Positions 1 through 13,900 of a stretch of DNA of 64,000 nucleotides are shown one piece after another. The DNA is from Syngnathus acus. Lineage: Eukaryota > Chordata > Actinopteri > Syngnathiformes > Syngnathidae. The stretch is from assembly GCF_901709675.1 (NCBI RefSeq), contig NC_051097.1, positions 7,046,039 to 7,110,038 on the forward strand. Reading direction: 5' to 3'. Within the stretch, counting starts at the first letter, position 1, and the number at the start of each line of letters is the position of its first letter. The translations under genes were made by a program, and so were the position numbers. Under the pieces are notes generated by a model that was given only the letters and a program-made list of their open reading frames with translations, had not been told where the DNA came from and searched no databases.

Positions 1-3000
1 TGATACTCTCGAGGTAGGTGTAAGGCAGTGAATAATAATAATAATAATAATGAAAATAAAAATAATAATAATAATAAACAATTAAAACTACAGCTCACCA
101 ATATGCTAAATTAATTTTTTTGTTCAGTCTCTCGGCTTGCTAGTTGGGGGGTGCGGTGTTGAGAAATACTCCCGGAGGAAGATCAAACATGTGACTTTGA
201 ACATATCTGCTTTGCAGCTCCGACAGAGTGTAACCCCGCTTCGGGTGCCGACCATACAGGCTTATCAAAAGTCGACGTGTTGACTCAGCGTACAGTTCGG
301 ATTCCTCAAATACTTTGTACACACAAATTTGCCAGAAGGCCAGAAGAAAATAATAAACACCATCTCCGATGTTTAACTGGTGATTTCTGCTGTAAAGACT
401 TCAGAGGAGTGAAGTGGCAAGACAATATTGCTGCAGAGGGATTAAAGATCATGAACAAGGATGTAAGATTTCATTTAAGCTTGGAGTCAATGATCCTCCC
501 CAGAGCTAAAGCAAATTGAGATCCTCACGATAAGAGAAATCCAAGGAGAATCCGGTTCAGGACTTCCCTCCAGGAGTGATGTCTACTGCAATGATGCTGA
601 AATGTTCTCTAATGTCTGCTCGGGGATGATTCAGAATTCCTAAGCCTCCAAGCAAAGATGAATTTTAATGCTCACCATCACAGTGAAATAATCCGAGTCA
701 CGGCTTTGTGTGTAGAACTGGAAGTTATTTGTCTGGCAGTTAGTCAGAAGGCTGTCTGTACTTTTACAGCCTTGTGCTACTTCTCTTTTAGTCCAAGCAT
801 CTGGGAATCCAGAGACTTATGTCTTTGAGCTGCAAACCTTCCATGTTGCAGTTCTACATTTTCAGATAACCCTTGAGTTCAAATTGAATCATCTTCTGAG
901 CTTCCTCAATCATACTTGTTTCATGAAGTATCCTCTCAACCGAAAAAAAATGCTTTTTTTCCCCCTCAAAACAAAATGTGAGGAGAATACATATTTTCAA
1001 ATGGAAACAAGTTGGAGATTGCTATACTGTGTTGAAAAACATCAAAGATCTGATTGAGTTACAATCGACTACGAAAAATCTTTAGTCGTTCCACCGCGAG
1101 CATGGAGTACCTTCCACTTAGACTTCTACTCATTTTACAAAGTGCAGGCCTTGAGAGGAAGCAGCTTGCGGGAACAATTCCGGTAGCTATCGCTCACCCA
1201 CGCCGGGTGACACCTGCCCAAACATCTGTCACAACCGTGACTCTTCTCACTCTTATCATCAGAGCGCACAAAGCTCCAAGCTTGTTGCCGAAGCCCACCG
1301 GCTGAGTAATGCGTTCTGCTCCGAGACAAAAAAGGCAACGTAATTGCCACACTTTTCTCCATTGCTCAGCTATAACGCTGATTCGAGACAAATGAGGTTA
1401 AGTCGTCTTTGTGAAGCCACTCTAATTTCTCCAGCGGTGTCACAAATGTCGCTGCTGTGAAGCTGCGCCGTCAACGATGTCCCCCGCAGTCAAAACAAGG
1501 CGTGAAATTGTCTCTACAATCAGAGTCCAATCTCAAAAAGTGCTCGAAGAGCAATAATATTTTAGAATGATTGGAATATGAGCTTGAGTCATGCAAAATT
1601 CTACACCTATTGCAAAAACATTAAACGTACCTCCAGGGAGGCAGCAATATCAGCAAATGTGAAATAGTGCAGTGGTGGAGAAAAATGAAATTAGCTAGAT
1701 AATACATTTTGAAAGTCACATTTGCTATGCAATTAATGCCACCAAAGCAAAAACTGGGCGAGTAAAAAAAAAATCTTGTTGTTGGCTTTTAAGCTTAGTT
1801 TCATTCAAAACAAGATGACGGCTTCAAATCGTATTTTTAGATAAATCTCTCATTTTTAGCAAATGTGTTTTAATTTCTCTATAAATGGTGCATATTCTTC
1901 AGGGATTCTGAATGTGTCAAGAAAGAGAAAAAAAACCCGCAGGGTGGGTGAGTGAATAGCTCTAATCAGCAACCTTGCAGTGATTCCACCTCCTCCTCCT
2001 CTATCTTTGAGTTTGACAGCGCCTTTCCCCAGAGCTTAAGCTCCAACCGCAGCACTGCTCTGTGTGGCAACAGACGAACAAAATGGACTCTTTACACTAA
2101 GCGAGGGAAAAAGCCCCCCCAGTAAGGGAATAGAGGAAGACAATCAATGCAATAATACAAAGGAAAGCGGAGAAATGAAAATAAATGCGTTTGATTCCTG
2201 GCAATGGATAACACTTTTTTTTTTTTTTTGCAATTTACTATAATGAGATTTCACTTATTGCGCAATCGAGGTGGGTTTACTGTGTGATTTACAGACTGTT
2301 TTTTTATTTTCTTAAATTTTTTAAATTGAGCCAAATGAGTTTTTATAACCTCAAAAATTATTATTTTGTCAAGCAGTAAACGGGTTTCGGTGCTCCGAGC
2401 TACAATTTCATAATATGAGTCGTTTTGACTCGTGTCCCTGAGCTTTGCTGCTTTTCAGGGTTCAACGCTATTTAAAGAATGATCTTCAGCTAATTGTGTT
2501 GCTTTGTCTTAAACTGCCTCCAGCTTTTGTAAAACAAGTTAACAGGGCCTCGGTTCCTAGAAGGTCGCCAACTCATCCCCTCCTTCTGCGAAATTATCTT
2601 GGAATATAAATTACAACATACTCACATTTTTGTTGAAGCAAACTTGCCATAGGGCAAATAACACTCACTAACATGCACACAAACCCAACTAAATGTAAAT
2701 AAATAAATAGTGTACCAAGATGGAAAACCAACGAGAGTTAGATTAAATGGACTAAAGGGTACACAAGTGAAAGCAGTGAAAGTAAGTGAGGAAATGAAGA
2801 ACTGCAAACAGTTGCTCTTGTCTCTCTTTCTATATTACTCATTCATGAGAGTAAATGAAGGGGAACTTATAGTCTGCGTGGGAGGACATCCATGACAAGT
2901 TTCTTCGGCGGCATGCTTTCAACTGACGCAATGGACAAGAGTTGCCTAATTCTTCAAGTTAAAAAAATAAATAAAAATTCTAGAATTGTTTTTTTAATTG

Positions 3001-5896
3001 GCGAGGTGCACACGCTCGACTCGAGATAAGCGAGGGAAAAGAAAGCATGTGAATAGAAGAGTCAATCGATGGTGGCATTTAAAAATGAGACGCTTTTACC
3101 TTGTTAGGGGAAGGAATATGTGAACCGCATGGGACGCATCCATCAAAGACGCACGTGCCAAGGAAAGGTAATGTGTCAATAGAAAATGTCATCTGATTAA
3201 CAATTTCAATCTCTCTGCAGCCTCGCCCCAATAGTAAAATTAAATGACAAAGATTCGGTGCCAGAGATGGAGCTAGAGTTGACCTATTTTTAGAAACAGG
3301 AGCATTTTTGGTCCTTCTGAAAAAGAAAAAGTTTTTTTTTTATATAACTTTCAATTTGCGCATTCCAAAAACATACTTCTTAGCTTAACATATTTTTTAA
3401 TATTTAAAAAAACACAAATAAATTGGGAGCCATCCCCTGTTAAGTAGAAAAAAATAGGAGGGATATCCCTATTTTTTTTTATTTTTCAAATCTTTTAAAA
3501 GTATTTACAATGGGCATCCATTAAATGAGAATTTTCACTATTTGTAGGCCAGCCCAGTCCTTATCCCCAGCAGTGAAGAAAATGATTAACAGCATTCCAG
3601 ATATATCATTATTGTTCATTGTGACCTTTCAAGTTCAAAACAAATATACTGCTGATAAGGAGGCATCAAAGTATCTCGTATCACGCAATATATTTGCCAT
3701 TGTTTACCCATGAGAGCCTCGAAAGACAAAACAAGGCACTCCAGGTTGGTCTGCTATAATGACGACGTGAGTCTCTCCAGCAACTCAGCCCATAAAAACA
3801 AAGCTTCATGAGTCTCCACTCTGGCTTTTACAGCGTGCCCGTTCCCTTCCTGCTTGCATTCTATTTCAATATCACAAAAAAGCCCCAGACGCTTCCTTTG
3901 CCACCTCTGGCCTTTACATAAGCACACAACAGCGAGCACCCTTGCTCCGTACGTGAAAGTTAACAACGTCCCGGAGGAAAGTCGGGCTATGAAAAGCAAT
4001 TAGACTGTCTGCTCTAGCCTTATGTAAGCAGACGATAGTTTGACACACGAGACTTGGTGCTTATTAGATTCCGGTACTGTTGTCAGTTCGCTGGCTGCCA
4101 TGTCAATAAATGCACTTCCCTGGCTCCATGCGGCACACCTAATGTCTTTTTTTTTTTCGTTTAGTTTACTGGTTGTGTGTGTTTGTGGGGGGGTGTAAAC
4201 AAAGTACACATTTTTAATTAGTGTGCTTCAGTATATTTTCAGCTATCTGTACTTAACTGTACTTTATTAATTTCATTGATTAATTAAATGAATTGAAAAA
4301 AATTGTCACGCTAATAAATAATATTATGTTTGGCATATTGGTTGTCTTGCCAGGCTCTAAACCACATGCATTCTAAAATTCGAATTTGAATAAAAGATAG
4401 ACACCGAAAAAAAGCACCAATTTAGCATATTTTTGTTCGGCGTTAGCAAAACCGTTGACACGTTTTCATGGCGTGTCTGCTTTTTTTTTTTCCTCAGTGT
4501 GATGACACAAGTTAATAAACAAAGATAATTATTTAATTCCCACATCATTTTTTGTTTTGTTTGCTTTTTGCTATGTTATCATAATAGATCGTAGCCTGTC
4601 GTCTGAAAATGCAAATCGTTGGCCAGGCGGGCTCGCGGCCAAATGAGCAGCTTGTGGGTTGGAACTGCGGCCACGCAGCCCTTAGGCAGTGGCGCTTGGA
4701 AGCTAAGTCTGGAGTCATCTTTTCTCTGTCTCATTAAAAATGCAGCCCAAGACACCCGAAGCCTCGCCACCCACTCACTCTCAGTCAATGTACAAACCTT
4801 GCCTGACTTTGTTGGTTGCGCAGGATATCAATTCCACAGACAAACAGGTGGGAGGGCCTCTCGCAGAGCAAACGCCCACTACAAATACATTGCTAACACT
4901 TGGAATTACTCATCAATACAAACATTTTCTAAACTGGACCTTTTCAATTTAACCAATTATACTTGATGCTCCTACTCAGTAGATCCACATTTAGGTACAG
5001 TCAAAACTCCATCCATTTAGCTCCTATATTTCCTTTTTTTTCTTCTTATTCCCTTGCATGCTACAAATCAACAAATTGGAATATAATGCACCAGCCGAGC
5101 AAACACACTCATTTATCATAGTCATTAACTGTAGCGCTCGAACGTTTGATGAATAGCTGAATGAACCACAGGCAGCAAAAGGCTCTTATGAATAAAGTCA
5201 TCTATAAAAATTACTTAAGGGTTGGGAGGCCAAATGAGATTATTTTTTAATGTGCCATTCAAGAAAAACATTCGGGTGACGGACATATATTGCAAATTAG
5301 CGAGCGGGGAGATGTCCAGGGGGACACATGCGAGCTAATTAGCAAGAAACTTTAGCCGGTAGACAAAATATGTTTTTGTTTTTTTTCTTTTTTTAAAAGA
5401 GCCTTCGACAATCTGTGTTGTTGTTTTGTAGTTGCTATAAAAAGTCAAGGCCTCCGGCGAATCCCAGCGGATCTTCGAATCTCTTTGAATGTCAATTTTC
5501 AGAGACACGAGTCCCTGAGGTCAAAACGAAACCTCGACAAAACCAAATATAACATACATGTTAAGTACCTTGTTTATCTTGTAGTCCACTCTGCAAGTCC
5601 ATTTGGGTCATTTGTCCGTCTTTGATTTCACCTTTTTTTTTTATTCCTGCACAGAAATGACATCCACACCCAGCAGACTAAAGTCATTACTCGAGACGGA
5701 GACATATTCAAATGCTAATTCCTCTCATTACTTTATTGATCGCAGCGCTTGTTACGCTCTCGCAGAGCTTGCGGGTTCCTTGTTTTTTTTGCAGACTTTT
5801 CAATTCCTGCAGTCCAGTGTGACAGTGTGGCAGGCCTTCCATAAACCCTTTGAAATAAGCACAAGGTAGTTCAATTTGATTTTTCTCTCCTTATAG
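1..5896. other. Non-coding region, probably LRRC75-family intron or upstream flank
   Basis: No exon could be recognised here. The next feature is an acceptor-led terminal exon at 5897 on the plus strand, so part or all of this stretch is likely intron of that gene, with earlier exons outside the window. Mononucleotide runs, an AAT microsatellite and some less AT-rich blocks (about 1080-1400 and 5290-5360) are visible. Those blocks could be conserved non-coding elements, but that needs a cross-species alignment. Confidence 0.5.
31..78. repeat. AAT trinucleotide microsatellite
   Basis: Two runs of AAT/ATA units are separated by a short interruption. This is a simple repeat with no coding meaning. 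Confidence 0.9.
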
Positions 5897-6548
5897 TCTG
5901 AAGACCACCCTGAAGAAAAAACTGTCCGGCGATGTGGTCAACCTCTCCGGCATCCCACTTTCGGGAAGAGACGTCCACCGCGTGGCCTTGTACCTGCAGG
6001 GTGCCAGCGACGCAGTGTCTGCTGTGGACTTGAGCTTCACCGGGCTTCAGGATGACAGCTTGCGACTGCTCCTGCCGGCCCTCAGCGGTCTTCCCAAGCT
6101 GAGCACGCTCGCCGCCAACGGCAACCGTCTGACAGTAGCCGTCCTGAAAGACTTGATGGAGGCGGTTAAAGACCCTAAGAAGTTCCCCAGCTTGGCGTGG
6201 ATCGACCTGGGCAACAACGTGGACATCTTCACCGTGCCGCAGCCGCTGCTGGTGGCCCTGCGCCGCCGTTTCGGTTTACGCAGCAGCCTGCCTACCATCT
6301 ACGAGTACAACGAAGCAAAGACCTTAAGCGGCTACCTTCCCAACATGGAAACCTCCGTAGAGGAGACCAGCATGTACGAGGAGGGCGACGAAGGTGAGGA
6401 CGAGCGAGACGAAGATGACGACAGGCTAGAGCTTCAAGCTTGGGGCTTTACGGAGGAGAGAACGTCCAAGAATGTGCAGTGGCAAGCTGTGGGAGGTGTT
6501 CAAGAAAAGACTTGCCCGAGTTTCCTGGCTGTTAGTCTCGTCTCTTGA
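5897..6548 (+). CDS. LRRC75A/LRRC75B-like protein, C-terminal exon (partial gene)
   Basis: This is the last coding exon of a leucine-rich-repeat protein of the LRRC75 (FAM211) family. A TTATAG acceptor ends at 5896. One base completes an upstream codon, then 216 codons run to TGA at 6546-6548. Leucine-rich segments such as LSGIPLSGRDV, VDLSFTGLQDDSLRLLLPAL and LAWIDLGNNVD, followed by PQPLLVALRRR and LPTIYEY, match the conserved C-terminal half of LRRC75A/B as I know it. The tail is strongly acidic (a YEEGDEGEDERDEDDD stretch). I cannot decide between the A and B paralogues. Linkage to genes of human 12q24 weakly favours B, because 12q24 and 22q share ancestry in fish. The 5' exons are not in the window. 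The molecular function of the family is poorly known. Confidence 0.8.
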
Positions 6549-6554
6549 GCTAAA

Positions 6555-6560
6555 AATAAA
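6555..6560 (+). terminator. AATAAA polyadenylation signal just after the LRRC75-like stop
   Basis: An AATAAA hexamer begins six bases after the stop codon. If it is used, the 3' UTR would be only a few tens of bases long. It may be a chance match in AT-rich sequence. Confidence 0.35.
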
Positions 6561-9500
6561 GTGTAATGTTGTCTCTCTGGATGCTTCCAACACGACAATG
6601 TATTTATGGGCTAATTTATCTCCTTACATCCAGACAAAGTTCCACAGTGCTTATGGTAACTTATGGCGGGGAGCTCGGAAACTTAAATGTTTGTGTAATA
6701 CGGCACAATTAATTCAGGATATCTGACGGACCCAAAGCTATGACACGCGTGGTTGTTAAAAATATTCCATCATTTATTGCCAAAAACTTTGACCCTTTAT
6801 CCAAGGAGATCCCCGGGAATTCGTTTTTTTTGAAGGACCCCGACTTATGAAATCATGACTGAGTCTCTTACTGACTGACCAAAAGGATGGGCAGTTAAGT
6901 GCCTTGCACAAGGGCACCTTAGTAGTCAATGAGGATATGTTTACAAAGTCAGTATAGGAATCATTCCTTGTTCCTGACATTGCCAGTTGGGAAAGGATTT
7001 CTTTGCATCCCCCAAAAAACAAACTAGATCACGTAACTAACTGTTCTTCAATACCTTTAATAAGTTTACACAATCCATTCCTGACTGATCATTGGATATT
7101 GTGGGACCAAAATACTGCTTTTCATTCTCATATTTACTGCATATCTCTTAAGTGGAGAGCTTTTAAAATGAAACAGGGAGTCAACACTATTTTAAAATAT
7201 TTTTACACTCAACCGTTTTCATGAACCAATAGAGAACAGGGTAGAATAGTTGCACCTTTTCTAGATAGGAGGTAAGCAAAAAAACAGCATTGTCATTCCA
7301 TTTGAGTTCAAACTGTATTAATGGCCCAAACAGTGGCAGCAGGATATTTGATGTAATCTGCCTCACAGTTTTGAACTTTAAAGATGTGTAGCCCATCTGA
7401 TAACGACCCCAAATTCGTTTCGTTTTGGTTGAGGTTTAAAATAAATATGTCCCAATTACTAAATTTAGAAAACACTTTATTTCTGTAACTTAGAGTAAAT
7501 AGACAGACACCAAGAGGCATTAAAATAGTTTGAGTTTTAAAATAAATTGGGGTTTAACTAGCCGTCGGTCGATACGAGCGCTCTGCAGTCCGTGCTACTT
7601 AAAGTGTTACTCCAAGAACGTCCTTAACAAGCATTTTTCACAATTTATAATCACTTTTCCACTGAACATCCACTGAACATCCACTTTTTGCCTCTCGCTC
7701 CCTCTCTCTTTATTCTCCTTCTCTCTTTCTTATCCTTGACTCTGATTGACTCGCCGACGGCAAGTAAAACTAGTGCAATGTAAAGACATTAAAAATATAA
7801 AAATAATGGGTAAATATGCATTCCTTTTAAATACAATAACCATTATACATATGTTTTTAAATACAACACAATCACCTATATATTGATGAGATACAATTAT
7901 TAATAATTTTGTGAATTTCTTTTTCCCTCAAGCACACACATTTGTGTGCTGCCAATGAACTGATTACTGCCTGGTTGGGTGCCCTCAGTCTATTTTTTCT
8001 CCTTAGTAAATAGGACGAGCCCCAGATTATTTTGATGATGGTTTATGATTGATTCTATTTATTTATGGGGATAAAAAGGATGCCATTTCTACTCATGTAT
8101 ACTGTTTCTCTTCCCAACTGTATAATGTAGCATGTTTTTATGTACTACATGACGACAAATCTTTTTTTATCCTGCCTTTTGTTGTATTGTTGTGTACTTC
8201 TTTCTACGCTATTGTTTGTTTTTTGTGCTGGGGTATTAATTAGAAGGGTGCCTGCTGTGTGTGTTTGTATAATTATGGCGTGCACGCAGCGAAAAATTAC
8301 TACCTTTTGATCGCAGGAATGAAATGTTTACTCATTTGCACTTTAAGGACGGCGAGGTTACAGAATTAACGGACTGTTTTAATGAGTCTTTATTGATATG
8401 AAAAGAAATTAATGAGACACTATATCCTAAAATGATTATTTTGATCATTTTCTACAGATGATGTGTGCATCATTTCAAGTGTTTTTTTTTCCCCCCCAGA
8501 GGTTTTCTTAATGTGTTTCGCTTTTAGAATAAAAGTGATGTTTGCCTGCTGTTGCTTCCAAAATAAACTATTTGAATTTATTTTTATTTACTGGACTTTT
8601 GTTCTGTCAGCTTTGGGATATAATATATATTTGTTCTATTATTGCATCAAACCAAATTAGTTAAACTCAGTCAATTTATGAGTGGAATGAAAAGATCAAA
8701 TCAACGTTTAACTGGCTTGCTTTAACAGTAGAGAGCGAGAGAGCTGGCAAAATGCTGACAGCCTCGTCTTGTTTTTATTTTTTTTCTCCTTCGGCGCGTT
8801 TGCATGTCAGCGTTTCATCTGTTCTGTGTGAAGGAGTGTCGCCCTGAGCCGACCTGTCACGGGAAGAATAATACTGCCATCTTGCCAGCGAGGCGTTTTC
8901 ACCCAGTGAGTGCAGTCTGCAGCCATCAGTCTTCGTTCCGAATCCCTCGTCCCTCTGAATGAAAAACGAGAGCGTCAGGTGGGAAATGTTTGGAGGCAGG
9001 AGGCCTTCAAGCTTATAATGTTTCATATAAATGCAGGAAAATACACAGAAGTCAACACATGAGTAAACACCTTAAATTCACAGCATGTCTAATACATGTG
9101 ATTGACCAAAAAAAAAAAAAGATTGAAAAATAAAATGTACACAAACCTTGCAAATCTTGAGTGGAACTCACTTATTGAAATGAACTCATCTCTCTCATTT
9201 GATTAAGGATTAACCTGTGAACCTGAGTGGTCATTTTGCCTGATTAAAAACAACAAATAAGAACACGAAACATTCAAATAATGTCAGTTTGTGTGACAAT
9301 TTCTGCATTTACAATACTGGCTGGTGCCAGTTGCTAGTTGAACTCGAGGATAGGATTATAAAAAGGGTAACTCTGACATCTAGCGGCAGAAAATGGCTTA
9401 GCATGGACCCCAGCAGATGGACACACACTTATGTCCTGTATATATGAATATATTAATGAGTAAAATAGGTAATTGATTGCCTAACCTCACCCCAAAAAAA

Positions 9501-10680
9501 TTCTTTAGCAGTTTTTCAGTAATATTGCTCATTTGTATGCAACCAATCACGACAAATTAGAATCACTGGAACCAAGAAACAAGTCAAGAGGTGAGGCAAG
9601 TCAAGATTCAGTAAATATCGTTAATGAACTACGGGTGTACGTAAAGTAAAATCCCTCCCTCATCATCTTCCATGTTCCCCACAGCATGAAGGAATAGCAG
9701 CGCTAAAGTATGTCAATGCTGGCTCGAGGGCCTCAGAACATATTTAGACCAAAATGGCTGTGAAATTAAATCAGCAGCGGGTCACTATTGATGTGATATG
9801 GCATAGAGAATTTCAAAGGGACATTTGCATCACTTCTGCGCTTGCCTGCAGTGATGCCGTTTCTGCATAAGAGGGAGTCTGGTACCCAAATATGACCCAT
9901 TATCATCAAGTGTGAGCTACTGGAAAAATCTTTGTATCTGTAGGCACACTTGGCCCTGCATAGATCATGATGACGACTTCCAACGTCAATTGATTTAGAG
10001 TTCAACCAAATGATGCCGAAAAATTGTCATTCTAAAAAGGATGCTACATCGCTCACTTTTCAATTCTTTGAATCATAATCCTTGAGAGCTTCTTTATTGT
10101 TTCCACAAGGGGGCGAAAATTCCCCATACAAACACTAGTGCTGTAAATGTTACATGGCAGTAGAAAACCATTTGACATGGCTTTTTTTGGGGGGGGGGGG
10201 TGGGTCCTGTAAGGCCGCACATATTTGATATTCAAGAGACCGACACTGCCTGCAGAACATCACGTTCCATGAGAAAAGTAAGTACTCACTTTCCTAGCCC
10301 GGAATACTGAATGTTTCATTAAACATTGTCGTAAATACATATATTTTTTAATAACAAATGCAATAAATTATTTCGAGGAATATTAGTGATAATTTGGGGA
10401 AAGTGATATTTAGAACTTCCAGCGTCAAGGGACGATTGTGTTGGATTTTGTAAGGTTCTCTCTGCTGCCCTCTATGGGCTTTCACTAGGTACTGCCTATG
10501 AAATGGAAGGAAAACCCCTCTAATCTCTGTATTGCAGGTAGGCACAATTTAATCATCGTAAATCCATTATTTGTCACGGAAGATGACCGAAATGATGCAT
10601 TTATGTATTTTGCACCCGTGCATAAATTTATAACCCGTCAAAAACAGGCTCGAGGTTCACCTTATTTGACTAGTGGTGAG
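6561..10680. other. Intergenic region, no gene recognised
   Basis: The sequence is AT-rich with short homopolymers. The open frames on both strands are short, lack recognisable domains and are not flanked by convincing splice sites. It separates the 3' end of the LRRC75-like gene from the rnf34 promoter. Confidence 0.6.
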
Positions 10681-10689
10681 ATGGCAATA

Positions 10690-10995
10690 AAAATGCCGAC
10701 AGTGTGTGGAGGGGGGAGGGGGCGTGACGTGTGCGCCAAGGGCTCGCACATGCGTTCTTACGTACGACGCTTCTTGTCTGCTGAACACACGAGCCCCCTT
10801 GCGCGCATTCTGATTGGCTGGCCGGGCCTGTCTTTGGCAATGACGTTATGCCTACACGCACACACACACACATACAGAATACACAATACAGACACATAGA
10901 GGTGGCAGGAGAGAGGGAAGACGTAATGGTTTGACTCTGTGTGCACTTGCGATGATCGTGGCATTAGTCTGCACATTCCTCTAACGGAAGGCGCA
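10690..10995 (+). promoter_or_regulatory. Probable rnf34 promoter and 5' UTR
   Basis: This GC-richer island sits directly upstream of the first rnf34 codon. It has G-rich boxes around 10709-10722, a TGACGT half CRE at 10725, an inverted CCAAT box (ATTGG) at 10813 and TGACGTTA at 10841. A CA repeat lies at about 10855-10873. The sites are seen; promoter function is inferred from position and composition. Confidence 0.55.
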
Positions 10996-13900
10996 ATGAA
11001 GGTAGGTGCAACCCCCCCATGTCCTTTATAACACATCTTGTTTATGGTGACATCGCGGTGACTTCTGTTTATGGAGCTTTACGCACGGTGCCGCAAGCTG
11101 CACACTAAGGTGATTGTGTTTACACGGGCCGTTATATAAGGAGACGGGCTTCATTGCAGCACTGGTGGTTATTTTCGGAAGTTGTCATGGGTTATTTCGG
11201 GTCATTGTGTGTTTTTATGCGTGTGTGCAAGCAAGAGAGGCTGCAATGTGAAAGAAGCCCCCCCCGCACTTCTAGAGTTTAGTGGATGCAAAGCGGCTGC
11301 AGCCACCTTCCATTCATCGCTTTAATCCGCTCTAACGAGGTTGTGGAGGCGCGCTTTGGGCTGGACGAGTTGGTGAGGGGCGTTTGTGTGTGTGTCGGGG
11401 GGGTCACGAGGATGTTTGGGGGACGTCTCGGGGAGGACGCGAGGATCGCCCCTCAGCACCACACTGGGGTTCTCCGCTGGCTGCAGATAAGGATGGGGCA
11501 ATGGCGTCATATGGTCACCACAATATACAGCTCCAATCTTCCCTTTAGATTTGTCTTAAATGTTTACGTGCCTTCGTAGTCCATTGTGTTAATACGCATA
11601 TTGATTTTTGCTTTAACTGAGATCCAATGCAAGAGCATCAAGCTCACGTTTGCTTGACACTCGGTTAAAAATAGCTTCACTTTTGTGGTTTTACATTGCG
11701 GTGGCGTGCAGTGTTGTCGATTCCTTCCCTTATCTGTGCGTGATGAAGAAATTGCCACCATCACAAAATTAAGAATAATACTGTAATGCATCAGTTGCAA
11801 CAAAGACCCTCATTACTACAGGAAATTCTTTTCTAGTACTCCCCACAAAATATGGAGTTAATGCATTAGGAGGGATTATTTTGAAATCAAATGGAACTTG
11901 CTGAAAGTTGTGTGTCACGCGGCAGCCCCTCGGCTGTGGATTTTGTTCTGGGCACTGGGGATGTTTTTCAGTCCTGCTGCTGCCATCAGGTCTCTGAAAT
12001 ATCCTTATTATGCAAGAACAAATCTTTAGCCCGTTTGGTCACAGCTTGAGTTTTATCTGCGTTCATTCCACGCGTCACACGAGATTTAACTTCTTCGGGG
12101 AGACGCTTTGACAACACTGTACATTTGAGTAACTGTTAGATCCATACAATTAGCCATGCATTTATGCATTTATCAAGCATGTAGTGTATTTTGTTTCCTA
12201 AATTAGATGCCAGAAGGAAACAAATAGTATAATTCAGCACTTCTCAAAATGGGGGTTGTGTGCTCCCTCAAGTGGTACGTTAAAGAATTACAGAATTAAA
12301 TACTGTAACTGTGAATAACTTTTATATACTCTTATTCTTTCTCACTCCAGCGCCATTCAATTGTATTCAACATAAAAGTACATTTAGGGGCATGTCTGTC
12401 ATCAGAAAGTGTTTGAGTTCATGCAGACTTTTAGTCATTGCATCACAACAAGTGCATGCAAACAGCCTGTTATTTTTTTCTAATCAGTTTCATGGTCACA
12501 TTCTATACATTCGGTGATGTTGATCTCCGCCTAAATGCAACACATAATCATGTAAGCCCTGCTAACAAACAAGGGAACACCAAAGGTTCACCCACTGTTA
12601 AAGTCCACTCTCATTAGTAGACAGGCCTGCGGGGTTAGTTAAAGCTTCCCCTTGCCACATAGTGTGCCTTGTTCCCGGGATTACATAAACACTCCCTGAG
12701 CAGACGACTGAGGTCACGTCACAGAGTGTTTGTAGCAACTCGGAGCCGCCCGGAAACTCGAGGTGAATTCCTGTATTGTGTACTGCAAAGAGCTTCACAA
12801 TGTGCTCTATGTGTGTGTGTGTCAGCTATCGATTGACACAGCCTGGTAGAGTAGAGGAAGACGTAGTTCCCCCTCCACCATTCATTTGTATGCCGCTGAG
12901 CTGTTGTTTCATTTCTTCAACAGTCTTCGTATTATATATCTTTTTTTTTTTTTGTTAGCATAATGTGCGTTTGTTTTTGGCAGGCGGGGGCCTCGTCCAT
13001 GTGGGCGTCATGCTGCGGACTGCTAAACGAGGTGATGGGCACGGGCACGGTACGGGCACAGCAGCCCGGCTTTGGGGCTGGCGCCGGGCCTTTCCGTTTC
13101 GCCCCCAGTGCAGGGTACTCCACATACCCGCCCGCCAGCTCGGGCAGCGCCGGGCAGCTGTGCAAGGCCTGCGGACTGGCTTTCTCGGTCTTCAGACGCA
13201 AGGTGAGTTACTCAATCTCTTTTTATCTTTGACGCTTTAAACTTAAGCCCACTTAGTAAACATATTTGACCTAAATGCAATTGCACGCCTTTACTCGCGC
13301 TCAAAAGAAAGCTCCGATACTAAATGTTACGATACTGCTGATCATTTAAGAGCCCACTTTGTTGAGACCCCGCCCAGCAATTAAAAAGTACATTTTCTAC
13401 AATATGTCCTCTTAAATAGAGCGTAAACGAATCGCAGCCTGGTGCCCGAAGCGATTGGATGAAAATAAACATAACACCTGACCGGAAAAAGCAATCATCC
13501 TTTTTATGGGTGGCTGTGCCGTCTATGCAAACGAAAGCCAAAATCACTAAAATCGTGTTCCGTCGTGCTGATTTAGGGACGGTCATGGTAGAATACATGT
13601 GTGTGGCACGTGATGGTTTCCTCCATGCTATCACTTCAAAACAGACTGCCTGCAATGGGCTCGTTTGCAAGTCAGTGTGATATCTCCAGTCCACCTTTTA
13701 AGAAGTGTCAGGAGGATTAGCAGCAAATGATAGCGAGGAAGGTGTCGACGATGGCGCGGAGGCGAGACACATTTGGCCGTGAGTGATGAGTAAATATTTA
13801 CCAATTGGACTGACCTCCTTTCATAGCCATTTGAAGTGTCAATCCACTCAGCTGCTCGGTGTAAAAGTGGGTGGCTGAACGATTTTGAAAATCGAATTGC

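Noticed and set aside
140-322. 60-codon minus-strand open frame at the left edge
   Set aside because: I recognise no domain, no convincing splice sites flank it, and it lies in AT-rich non-coding sequence.
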